Shown here: positions 54,601-61,929 of the stretch, piece by piece
How positions within the stretch are numbered: the stretch's first letter is position 1
Layout: each line of letters opens with the position of its first letter
Source of the DNA: Pseudomaricurvus albidus
GTDB taxonomy: Bacteria > Pseudomonadota > Gammaproteobacteria > Pseudomonadales > Cellvibrionaceae
DNA: 64,000 nucleotides
NCBI RefSeq assembly: GCF_018863235.1
Contig: NZ_JAHKRS010000003.1
Span: 1 to 64,000, forward strand
Direction of reading: 5' to 3'
Program-made: the position numbers and the translations under genes
Notes under the pieces: model-generated
Seen by the model: the letters and a program-made list of their open reading frames with translations, nothing else
The model's database searches: none
What the model was told of the DNA's origin: nothing

Positions 54601-55353
54601 GCTGTTATGAGACAAACTTTTAGGGTCATCTGGATGGTGACGATAACGCTGCCAATGCTGTGCGTTGTAGTTGTACTGCAGCAATCCTTGATTTGCGGTG
54701 CCAACCCAAACATTCCCCCCCTCATCCTCGAGAACAGACGAGGTTGCCCCTATGACCCCGTCGTTGTAGGCAGTAAATGTACCCGTTTGCTTATCGAAAT
54801 ATTGCAGTCCCTGATCCTGAGTCGCCAACCACAACCCACCTCGACGGCTGTGTTGAATATCAACAATGACTTTGGGAATAGAAGCGGTGTCGTCCACAGA
54901 AGCTTGAGGACGGGGATAACTTATGAAGTTACCATTGGCCTGACGCTGAACCAGACCTCCCCCCTGAGTGCCCAGCCAAAGACTGTCCCCATCTCGGAGC
55001 AGGCTCCAGATAAAGCTGCTGGGTATACCATCCTTAGTATAAAAATGACGAAAGTTGAAGCCATCAAAGCGATTCAGACCATTGCGGGTTCCAAACCACA
55101 TAAACCCGGTGCTGTCCTGCTCAACGGAAAAAACAGTACTTTGGCTGAGGCCATCTTTCAGGGTAATTTGCTCCAGCGCATGATTGCCCCCGGCCCACAC
55201 TGAGTCGAACGCTAGCGCACAGCCACAGGCAAACAGCCACATTACCAGAATCCGGTGTACACAAGTGCCTGCCAGACCTCGCTCCCGCCCCTCCTTTAGG
55301 ACAGCCTTCTCATCTAGTGAGCCTGCTGTAACTTTTCCATCGATCAACAACAT
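51652..55353 (-). CDS. Hybrid two-component sensor with Reg_prop beta-propellers, histidine kinase and receiver
   Basis: A 1233-residue membrane sensor from the ATG at 55353 (GGGAAG upstream). A signal/anchor segment (about 33-52) precedes a large periplasmic part of some 20 Reg_prop propeller repeats (WxGTxxGGLNxxxP/D type, about 60-700) and a Y_Y_Y domain (about 735-800, YRYKMEGLDDAW). A membrane segment (about 810-832) is followed by HisKA with phospho-acceptor His865 (MSHEIRTPL), a HATPase_c domain and a C-terminal receiver with Asp1154 (FMDRHMPVLDG). Unlike Bacteroidetes HTCS proteins it has no AraC output domain. The ligand is probably a periplasmic nutrient. Confidence 0.93.
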   Translation of the reverse strand: MLLIDGKVTAGSLDEKAVLKEGRERGLAGTCVHRILVMWLFACGCALAFDSVWAGGNHALEQITLKDGLSQSTVFSVEQDSTGFMWFGTRNGLNRFDGFNFRHFYTKDGIPSSFIWSLLRDGDSLWLGTQGGGLVQRQANGNFISYPRPQASVDDTASIPKVIVDIQHSRRGGLWLATQDQGLQYFDKQTGTFTAYNDGVIGATSSVLEDEGGNVWVGTANQGLLQYNYNAQHWQRYRHHPDDPKSLSHNSVWHVLEDSSFRVWVATLGGGLNRLNPLTGEFIQYRFDPDKPDSLSNDFVWTVFEDRLGHIWVGTNDGLNLLDPSTGKFEHFLQGQEIKSIFESRSGILWVGTYYGGVFKLDEKRNKFQLIKHVPGNPNSLSSDTVNGIYEEQDGTLWVVGDGGGLDRIDRETGEVIHYRHNPKNESSISNNHPMNITRMESGDFLLGNYAGGMNRFDPRNGKFTRYLPDPEDPQSIADDTVFDILQDRQQRVWVATWRGGLNQYFPETETFAHYRFNPNDSSSIGDDYVQTLLEDSQGRIWVGTASAGLNLFLPDEKRFIRYPHKASNPESISHNHVYTLFERDDGKLWVGTEAGGLNLFDPETEIFQHFMDPQEYLQTAILGILEDHNGILWISTRDGLLRYNPVTNFAYRYDEGDGVQSREFIAGSFLKGNNGRFYFGGVSGLNYFYPAQVENNRFVPPVVLTRLSLTQTEGKSEIILDDLDTVVLQYDEQPLTIGFAALNYTRTNLNRYRYKMEGLDDAWLSGGKVNQAMYHRIAPGDYQFKVRGSNNDGVWNAVPATLNIKVLPPWWLGKWAFAGYFLGVALLVFSFMWWRQRALQAERECDIAKRSELAKQEFLAKMSHEIRTPLSGMLGMGELLEKTQMDSRQKHYLRSLMSAGKSLLSIINDILEFSKIDAQKLELIQTPFRLQNLIEDLMDLFSVEAQRRNISLNLNYPKNLTDHFIGDPTRLRQVLSNLLGNAVKFTEEGGVWIQVDVQEQSNGKARVRIELKDSGIGIDKQQLKSVYEQFYQAGEKNQGQYGGTGLGLSIAKQLVELMGGSLTLESDRGVGTTATVILTLPVVNEGDTISAPAVAPENFRCHARILIAEDDKINADTLMHLLTGFGCDVVVAKDGQQVLDYLESADVDLIFMDRHMPVLDGIAATKCLRASDRWQNLPILAITASISLKDKAECLNAGMNEHLLKPLLTEQAIQVLMKYCPRLCIFNDDEIS

Positions 55354-55551
55354 CCCTACTTCCCTGCCGTTCTTATTCTTCGATTGGCCAATTGGTGATT
55401 TCAAATTTATATGGCGTGAATATCAACAAAAATAATGGTTACCATACCAAATTATTAGGGGAATATCCCTGAGATTTCACTCTGTTGGGCAAGGCGCAGC
55501 AAGAAGGTAGAACTTCCGGAGTCCTACCCTGCAAAAACTGTGTTTTCATAT

Positions 55552-55580
55552 AAAAAATCCCCTCCCTTCGGCGAGGGAGA
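55552..55580 (-). terminator. Terminator after ahpF
   Basis: On the minus strand CTCCCT/AGGGAG with a 6-nt loop is followed by GGGGATTTTTT. A second hairpin, GCAGCCTGA/TCAGGCTGC (55600-55608, 55619-55627), overlaps the ahpF stop codon just before it. Confidence 0.75.
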
Positions 55581-55618
55581 GGACAAACTGTCTCAACACG
55601 CAGCCTGAAGGGGGCAAC

Positions 55619-57241
55619 TCAGGCTGCCTGATCTTCTGCGACGACAACACCATCTGAAGCCTCGACGCCAGGAAGACGAATCAGGTGATCAAAAGCCGAC
55701 AAAGCCGCCGTCGCCCCCGAGCCCATTGAAATGATAATCTGTTTATAGGCCGAGTCAGTGACATCACCTGCGGCAAACACACCGGGGATACTGGTTTCGC
55801 CGCGGCTGTTGACAATCACCTCTCCGCGCTCGTTCAACTCGACCACGCCTTGCAACCAGTCCGTATTAGGCACCAGTCCAATCTGGACAAAGATGCCGGC
55901 CAACTCAATGGACTTTTCTTCACCGGTTGCCCGATCTGTGTAATTCAGACCTGTTACTCTCTGACCATCGCCCAGTACTTCGGTACTCATTGCCTCAGTG
56001 ATGATGTCGATATTGCTCAAGGAGCGGGCCTTACGCTGCAGAACCTCATCAGCGCGCAAGGTGTCGGCAAATTCCAGAACCGTGACATGCTCAACAATGC
56101 CGGCCAGATCAATAGCCGCTTCGATACCGGAGTTACCACCACCGATCACAGCGACTTTCTTGCCTTTGAACAGCGGACCATCACAGTGCGGACAATAGGC
56201 CACGCCTTTACCACGGTATTGCTGCTCACCGGGCACGTTCATCTCTCTCCAGCGAGCACCGGTTGCCAGAATGATCGACCTGGATGCCAGGGTCGCACCA
56301 TTTTCCAGTGTCACTTCGACCCGTTCACCATCAGCGTCCTTGATTTGCTGCAAGGCCACGGCCTTTTGGGTTTTCATGACGTCGACATCGTAATCCATAA
56401 CGTGCTGCTCCAGGTTGGCCACCAGCTTCGGCCCCTCGGTTGCCGTTATGGAAACAAAGTTTTCAATCGCGACGGTATCCATCACCTGTCCGCCAAAACG
56501 TTCGGCAATGACTCCGGTGCGAATGCCTTTACGAGCGGAGTAAATCGCCGCAGATGCACCCGCAGGTCCACCACCTACAATCAACACTTCATAAGGATCT
56601 TTTTCTGCCAGGGCTGCAGCCTGACGCTCGCCTGCCTTACTGTCGACCTTGTTCAAAATCTCATCCAGGCTCATACGGCCCGAACCAAAAGGCTCGCCAT
56701 TCAGGTACACTGAAGGCACCGCCATAATGTTGCGTTCAGTGACTTCATCCTGAAACAGCGCACCATCAATCATGGTATTGCGCACATTCGGATTCAGAAC
56801 CGCCATCAGATTCAACGCCTGCACTACGTCAGGACAATTCTGGCAGCTGAGGGAAATATAAGTTTCAAAGGTGAACTCACCTTCCAGTTCCGCAATTTGC
56901 GCCAGCTGTTCTGCAGTGGCTCTCGATGGGTGGCCACCGGCTTGCAATAAAGCCAATACCAGAGAGGTAAATTCGTGCCCCATGGGCAGTCCGGCAAATT
57001 CAACGCGCGCGGTCTCGCCCAGCGGAGCAATCGCCATTAATGGAGCCCTGCTCGCGTTACCAGCACCGGCCTTGTGATTAATGGTTAAAGAAATCTTCTC
57101 AGACAGTCTGGCAATCTCTTCTGCCAGGGCCACCATTTCCTGAGATTTGGCGCTGTCGTCAGTGGACACAGTAATTTGAATCGGTTTAACCAGATTGTTT
57201 AAGTAAGCGTCCAATTGTTGTTTCAAGGTATTGTCTAACAT
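55619..57241 (-). CDS. ahpF: Alkyl hydroperoxide reductase subunit F
   Basis: A 540-residue flavoprotein that passes electrons from NADH to AhpC. The N-terminal domain is a tandem thioredoxin fold with redox pair Cys133-Cys136 (SCQNCPD). The thioredoxin-reductase part has FAD site GGGPAGA (223-229), redox pair Cys350-Cys353 (YCPHCDG) and NAD site GGGNSG (367-372). Length is about 20 residues above E. coli AhpF because of an extended C-terminus. It lies 113 bases after ahpC on the same strand. Confidence 0.96.
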   Translation of the reverse strand: MLDNTLKQQLDAYLNNLVKPIQITVSTDDSAKSQEMVALAEEIARLSEKISLTINHKAGAGNASRAPLMAIAPLGETARVEFAGLPMGHEFTSLVLALLQAGGHPSRATAEQLAQIAELEGEFTFETYISLSCQNCPDVVQALNLMAVLNPNVRNTMIDGALFQDEVTERNIMAVPSVYLNGEPFGSGRMSLDEILNKVDSKAGERQAAALAEKDPYEVLIVGGGPAGASAAIYSARKGIRTGVIAERFGGQVMDTVAIENFVSITATEGPKLVANLEQHVMDYDVDVMKTQKAVALQQIKDADGERVEVTLENGATLASRSIILATGARWREMNVPGEQQYRGKGVAYCPHCDGPLFKGKKVAVIGGGNSGIEAAIDLAGIVEHVTVLEFADTLRADEVLQRKARSLSNIDIITEAMSTEVLGDGQRVTGLNYTDRATGEEKSIELAGIFVQIGLVPNTDWLQGVVELNERGEVIVNSRGETSIPGVFAAGDVTDSAYKQIIISMGSGATAALSAFDHLIRLPGVEASDGVVVAEDQAA

Positions 57242-57354
57242 GCTGTTACTCCATATTCCGTCTGACCGTTGATTACTGTGTTGGGCGGCTCTCTCCGCCC
57301 CTGAAGGGAATTGAACGAAGAGAGCCTGTTCAAAACAAACTAATCAATCGATTG

Positions 57355-57924
57355 TTAGATCTTGCCGACCAAGTCCAGTGAAGGAGCCAAAGTCTCTTCA
57401 CCTTCTTTCCACTTCGCAGGACAGACTTCGCCAGGGTTAGCCGCCACATATTGAGCAGCCTTGATCTTGCGCAGCAGCTCACCTGCATCACGACCGATAC
57501 CACCGGCATTGATTTCTACGATTTGAATCTTGCCTTCCGGATCGATAACAAATGTACCGCGCTCCGCCAAACCGTCTTCTTCAATCATCACTTCAAAGTT
57601 GCGAGTGATTTGACCCGTTGGGTCACCGATCATTGGGTACTGAATTTTGCCAATGGTGTCAGAAGAATCGTGCCAGGCTTTGTGAGTAAAGTGGGTATCG
57701 GTCGATACGGAGTACACCTCAACACCTCGTTGTTGCAGCTCGGCATAGTTGTCCGCCAGATCGCCCAGTTCGGTTGGGCATACAAAGGTGAAGTCAGCCG
57801 GGTAGAAGAACACCACAGACCACTTGCCTTTCAGGTCAGCTTCGCTAACGCTGACAAAATCGCCATTGTGGTAGGCAGTCGCGGTAAAAGGTTTAACTTC
57901 AGTATTGATAAGAGAGCGAGACAT
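57355..57924 (-). CDS. ahpC: Alkyl hydroperoxide reductase subunit C (peroxiredoxin)
   Basis: A 189-residue typical 2-Cys peroxiredoxin reducing H2O2 and organic peroxides. The start at 57924 has AAGGAAAATACT directly before it (eight further in-frame codons upstream are rejected). Peroxidatic Cys49 is in [10 protein letters not shown] and resolving Cys168 in GEVCPAKW. It heads the ahpC-ahpF operon, with a sigma-70 promoter at 58004-58031 and an OxyR-like half-site at 58055. Confidence 0.96.
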   Translation of the reverse strand: MSRSLINTEVKPFTATAYHNGDFVSVSEADLKGKWSVVFFYPADFTFVCPTELGDLADNYAELQQRGVEVYSVSTDTHFTHKAWHDSSDTIGKIQYPMIGDPTGQITRNFEVMIEEDGLAERGTFVIDPEGKIQIVEINAGGIGRDAGELLRKIKAAQYVAANPGEVCPAKWKEGEETLAPSLDLVGKI

Positions 57925-58003
57925 AGTATTTTCCTTACAGTCATTCATGTGGTTGTTTCGTCTTGTGAACCCGTTGAATTCACAAATCTCGTTGACGGGA
58001 GCT

Positions 58004-58031
58004 ATAGTAGGAAAACCACTGCGATTGTTAA
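58004..58031 (-). promoter_or_regulatory. ahpC promoter
   Basis: On the minus strand TTAACA (58026-58031) and TACTAT (58004-58009) with a 16-bp spacer. The predicted start near 57997 leaves a leader of about 73 nt. Confidence 0.65.
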
Positions 58032-58054
58032 AATCGTTACATCCGAACGTTTTA

Positions 58055-58069
58055 ATAGGTATTCCCTAT
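58055..58069 (-). promoter_or_regulatory. OxyR-like site upstream of ahpC
   Basis: ATAG-N7-CTAT, one dimer unit of the OxyR consensus, centred about 65 bases before the predicted ahpC start. The second ATAG-N7-CTAT expected 7 bp away is not recognisable. Confidence 0.5.
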
Positions 58070-58164
58070 AAAACAGGCAAGAGACATCCGCAGCCGGAAA
58101 GCCAAAATAAAGACCTTTAGAATCAACTAGTTAGGAAATGACCACCGTACATGGATGGCCGAGA

Positions 58165-58187
58165 GGTCTCGCCAGAATGGCGAGACC
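58165..58187. repeat. Palindromic element after the VOC gene
   Basis: A 9-bp perfect stem GGTCTCGCC/GGCGAGACC with a 5-nt loop, within a longer GTACATGGATGGCC-led stretch (58147-58196), directly downstream of the VOC gene stop. It has no T run. It resembles an extragenic palindromic repeat and may also serve as the transcript end. Confidence 0.6.
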
Positions 58188-58201
58188 GAGGGCATTAATC
58201 G

Positions 58202-58969
58202 CTACTGCGCTACCATCATCAGTGCATGGCCATCGGGGTCGAGGCTTTCAGAACCGGCGACAGATTCCATCTCCGCATTGTGATCTCCCCGCGAATGACC
58301 AACAGTTAGCGAACTGAACACCAGCTCAGGGGGCGCCACCGGAAGAAGATTGACTCCAGGTTGCCACCACATCAGCACCAGCGCCGAGCTGCCCGTCACT
58401 GCAGGCATCATAATGTACTCGTCGTATTGCTCAGGCACTGACAAAAAATGCGTCTGTGACCACCCCAGATACTGCAGGTAATAGTCCCGGGAAACTTCAA
58501 GATCACTGACGGAAATACCCACCGCACTCAGATAGGAATGGTCTGCATCGGGCATACCGACAAACTCAATCAGCTGGCCATCAAACCCACGCCCAAATCC
58601 GACACGCATGCCCCCGAGACCTGGCTGGGCAACAGGAGAGAGCACCAGCTCTCCACCCGCTGCGACCAGAGCATCGGCATAGCGATCAACATCCTTGACG
58701 TAAAAAACCAACTTGGCTGCACCGGTTTTTTCTGAGGCCGTTTTGGCGGGTTTTAATCCCAACAGAGCGCCACGACCATCAGCGGCTTTGAGCCAGAGCG
58801 TGTCCTCCGAAAGGGCCACTCTGCCAGCCACATCTCTGGAGGTCACACTCTGCATGTTAGCCCCTGCCTGATAGAAGGCTTTCGCCACCTGCGGATCGGT
58901 TACTGATAAAATCACCGCATCCAGACGAGCCACATCCTGTGCATGCTCCTTGTCTTCGATTGAGGTCAC
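58202..58969 (-). CDS. VOC-superfamily (glyoxalase/dioxygenase-like) protein, GTG start
   Basis: A 255-residue protein with two vicinal-oxygen-chelate modules: about 15-130 (LDAVILSVTDPQVAKAFYQ, LVFYVKDVDRYADALVAAGGE) and about 145-250 (AVGISVSDLEVSRDYYLQYLG). The start is a GTG at 58969, 4 bases after AAGGAGAG; the upstream in-frame TTG overlaps the dehydrogenase gene and has no ribosome site. Metal ligands are not complete by eye, so enzymatic activity is uncertain. The ribosome site lies at the end of the preceding aldehyde dehydrogenase gene, so the two are an operon. Confidence 0.8.
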   Translation of the reverse strand: MTSIEDKEHAQDVARLDAVILSVTDPQVAKAFYQAGANMQSVTSRDVAGRVALSEDTLWLKAADGRGALLGLKPAKTASEKTGAAKLVFYVKDVDRYADALVAAGGELVLSPVAQPGLGGMRVGFGRGFDGQLIEFVGMPDADHSYLSAVGISVSDLEVSRDYYLQYLGWSQTHFLSVPEQYDEYIMMPAVTGSSALVLMWWQPGVNLLPVAPPELVFSSLTVGHSRGDHNAEMESVAGSESLDPDGHALMMVAQ

Positions 58970-58979
58970 AGCTCTCTCC

Positions 58980-60407
58980 TTATGCAGACTTGGCAATATT
59001 CACAACCTGCACCTGGCAGTATTCCTTCAATCCCATCTGATGAGATTCCACCCCCATACCGGAATGCTTCGCGCCGGCAAAGGGTACAAATGGGGTCAGG
59101 TTAGGATGCTGATTCACCCAGGCTGAACCGCTCTCCAGACGCGAGGCAATTTCAGCCGCTTTGGTAACGTCGGAACTCCAGACAGAGCCTCCCAACCCAT
59201 AAGAGGTGCTGTTGGCTCGCTGTATGACTTCCTCCACATCACTGAATCGGATGATTGGTAAAATAGGCCCGAAGGTCTCTTCGTCCACCAGACGGCATCC
59301 CTCTTTGACGTCGGCCACAATTGTGGGCTTCAGGAAAAAACCCTTGCCGGTATGAGTTTCCCCACCCGCAACAATGCGCCCCTCCCCTTTCTCTGCGTTG
59401 GCTTTCACTTCTGCCAGTACCGACATAACCTTGTCGTATTGCATACGATTCTGAACTGGCCCCAATTGAGATTCCGGATCCGATGCCGGACCAACTTTAA
59501 CCTGACTGGCAATAAAGGCCAGGGCATTCACAAGGTCATCATAAATAGCTTCATGGGCATAGATTCGCTTGATTGCCACACAAGTCTGACCACTGTTAAT
59601 AAAAGCGCCCAAAAACAATGGATAGGCCATTTTTTGCAGATCAATGTCCTGTAGGACAATTGCAGCGTCGTTACCGCCCAATTCCAGAGTGACACGTTTT
59701 AAATCTGCAGCAGCGCCCTGCATAACTCGCTTGCCTGTTTCGGTGGACCCCGTAAACGAAATCTTGGCTATGTCCGGATGCCCTGACAGCTTAGGCCCCA
59801 GGCTGTCACTGCCACTGATGATATTGATCACCCCTTTTGGCACGACATCTTTGATCAACTCTCCCAGCTTTAAGGTAGTTAACGGTGTAAAGGGAGAAGG
59901 CTTGAGTACGACGGTGCACCCTGTCATAATCGCAGTTGCCAGCTTGCCAATAGCGATCCCCAACGGAAAGTTCCAGGGAACTATGGCTGCCACAACACCC
60001 AATGGACGATGATGCAATTCCACTCGAAATTGTTCGTCATCCTGCAATACTTCCGGTTCCAGAGTGATCGCTGCTCGAGCTGCGGCGCCATCTCCCGCCA
60101 TCTGCTGCACTTCTCTTTGAGCCTGACTTTGAGACTTCCCCTGTTCCAGAGACAGCAACTCTGACAGCTCCACCGCATTGTCTTTAATGACTTTGGCAAT
60201 GGCTTTCAGCACCTTGCCACGCTCTTCGTTACTGCTGTAACGCCAGGTTAGAAAGGCCTGCTTTGCACAGCTCACAGCCGCATCGAGATTGGCATCGCTG
60301 GCCTCTGGTGCGTAACCCGCCACACTTTCGTCAGCCGGATTAATCACCTCAAAGGTCTGTTCGGCTGCGACCAGATTACCGCCAATCAGCATTTTAAAAT
60401 CAGACAC
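58980..60407 (-). CDS. NAD-dependent aldehyde dehydrogenase
   Basis: A 475-residue aldehyde dehydrogenase. Motifs: VPWNFPLGIAIGK (143-155), Glu242 in LELGGND, catalytic Cys276 in FINSGQTCVAIKR, and the C-terminal FAGAKHSGMG. The short N-terminus and LELGGND form match the branch including AldH/AldA-like and vanillin-type dehydrogenases more than GabD. It is first gene of an operon with the VOC protein and divergent from a double-TetR regulator, which probably represses it. Confidence 0.9.
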   Translation of the reverse strand: MSDFKMLIGGNLVAAEQTFEVINPADESVAGYAPEASDANLDAAVSCAKQAFLTWRYSSNEERGKVLKAIAKVIKDNAVELSELLSLEQGKSQSQAQREVQQMAGDGAAARAAITLEPEVLQDDEQFRVELHHRPLGVVAAIVPWNFPLGIAIGKLATAIMTGCTVVLKPSPFTPLTTLKLGELIKDVVPKGVINIISGSDSLGPKLSGHPDIAKISFTGSTETGKRVMQGAAADLKRVTLELGGNDAAIVLQDIDLQKMAYPLFLGAFINSGQTCVAIKRIYAHEAIYDDLVNALAFIASQVKVGPASDPESQLGPVQNRMQYDKVMSVLAEVKANAEKGEGRIVAGGETHTGKGFFLKPTIVADVKEGCRLVDEETFGPILPIIRFSDVEEVIQRANSTSYGLGGSVWSSDVTKAAEIASRLESGSAWVNQHPNLTPFVPFAGAKHSGMGVESHQMGLKEYCQVQVVNIAKSA

Positions 60408-60470
60408 TGTTTTACTCCTTGTTAGTTAGTACATATTTTGTGTCAAAACACCTTGCGTTCCATACACCGT

Positions 60471-60494
60471 TACTCCATACCTCAGCTGGGAGTA
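60471..60494. promoter_or_regulatory. Inverted repeat in the aldehyde dehydrogenase/TetR intergenic region
   Basis: TACTCC-N12-GGAGTA lies in the 263-base divergent region, a size and place suited to a TetR-family operator. Sequence evidence is limited to the symmetry. Confidence 0.35.
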
Positions 60495-60670
60495 GCAAAA
60501 AAAAGACTCCGAAAGCTGCATAAGCCGGATCAAAAATTGCACAACTCAAGCTTCAACGTTTACAATCGCTATCGAGCTTTGTGGGGTGTTGCCGATTCGC
60601 AACCACTCTTCATCTTGCCAATCGTCAACGAGTCAATCTGACAAGCCATCCAAGAGACACTGTCACCACT

Positions 60671-61912
60671 ATGACCAGTCCTTCCGACAAAGACGCAGCT
60701 GCCAGCAAAACCACGCAAAAATTCCACAAAAAACGAGAGCGTATCCTCGATGCGGCCGCTGAGCTCATCAATCAGTCAGGCATCAAGGGTATGACCTTTG
60801 TCGAGGTCGCAAAACTGGTGGGTCTTAACACCACCAGCGTCACCTATTACTTCAAGCGCAAAGAGCAGCTGGCCGCAGCCGTTTTGGAACGCTCACTCAC
60901 GACACTTGAAGGACTCATCAAACAAGCTAGTCAGGAGCCCGATGCCCGCTCACGGGTTCGCCAGCTCATTCGCCTTCACTGTGAACTGCGGGCCAATATT
61001 CGCCTGAATAAAACATCCCCACTGGCCGCTTTGACAGATCTCAGAGCTCTGGATGATCCTCACCGGAGTCAACTACTCTCACGCTATTACCAGCTTTTTA
61101 ATGGTGTTGAAGCCTATTTCCCCAAAGCCAAAAACAAACGGGATCAGTTTTTGTTGAGCGCCCGCGCGCACATTCTTCTCAACACCATGCTGTGGCTTCC
61201 CGCCTGGTCTATTCCCTACTCGATCAGTGACTTCCCGCGTGTGCAACAACGCCTGTTCGAGTTGTTTGAAATGGGTCTTCTGGAAGAAAACCAGCAAATC
61301 TGGCAACCAAGATTGCTGACGCAGAACGATGCCGAACTGGACAACCGTCAAGACGGCATTCCCGATCAGTTTCTGCGTGCCGCCACCAGTTTGATCAACG
61401 AACTGGGCTATCGCGGCGCTTCGGTCGAGCGCATTTCCTCAGAACTCAATGTCACCAAAGGCAGTTTTTATCACCATCTGCCGACAAAAGATGATCTGGT
61501 TCGCGAATGCTTCCGCCACAGTTATCACCGCATAACGTTGATTCAGCGCGACGCCTCTACCATTGAAGGCAACTACTGGCACAAATTGTCTTCGGTACTG
61601 GCGACTTTGCTCGACATTCAGCTCAGCTCGGAATTCCCACTACTGAAACCCACGGCCTGGCAACCTCTGCCACGGGAATTGCGCAGTGATATTCAGCTGC
61701 GTACCGACCGCTATGCCCAGCGTTTTTCCAGTTTGCTGATTGATGGCATCAGCGATGGCAGCCTGCGTTCCGTCGACCCTCTGCTTACCGCTCAGGTCAT
61801 TATCTACATGCTCAATGCTGCCTACGATTTGCGACAACAATTAAACGGAATCAGCCCCGAGCAGGCCGTCGAGCTTTACGCTTCGGTCCTGACCCGAGGC
61901 CTGTTTGCCTAA
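60671..61912 (+). CDS. Double TetR-domain transcriptional regulator
   Basis: A 413-residue protein from the ATG at 60671 containing two complete TetR/AcrR units in one chain. Unit 1 has helix-turn-helix ILDAAAELINQSGIKGMTFVEVAKLVGLNTTSVTYYFKRKEQLAAAVLE (about 24-72). Unit 2 has FLRAATSLINELGYRGASVERISSELNVTKGSFYHHLPTKDDLV (about 234-277). Each is followed by a helical ligand-binding-like domain. TetR proteins are normally single-unit dimers of about 200 residues, so this is a covalent pseudo-dimer. It is divergent from the aldehyde dehydrogenase-VOC operon and convergent with a TonB receptor. Confidence 0.9.
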   Translation: MTSPSDKDAAASKTTQKFHKKRERILDAAAELINQSGIKGMTFVEVAKLVGLNTTSVTYYFKRKEQLAAAVLERSLTTLEGLIKQASQEPDARSRVRQLIRLHCELRANIRLNKTSPLAALTDLRALDDPHRSQLLSRYYQLFNGVEAYFPKAKNKRDQFLLSARAHILLNTMLWLPAWSIPYSISDFPRVQQRLFELFEMGLLEENQQIWQPRLLTQNDAELDNRQDGIPDQFLRAATSLINELGYRGASVERISSELNVTKGSFYHHLPTKDDLVRECFRHSYHRITLIQRDASTIEGNYWHKLSSVLATLLDIQLSSEFPLLKPTAWQPLPRELRSDIQLRTDRYAQRFSSLLIDGISDGSLRSVDPLLTAQVIIYMLNAAYDLRQQLNGISPEQAVELYASVLTRGLFA

Positions 61913-61929
61913 CCAATAAACTCCCCGAA

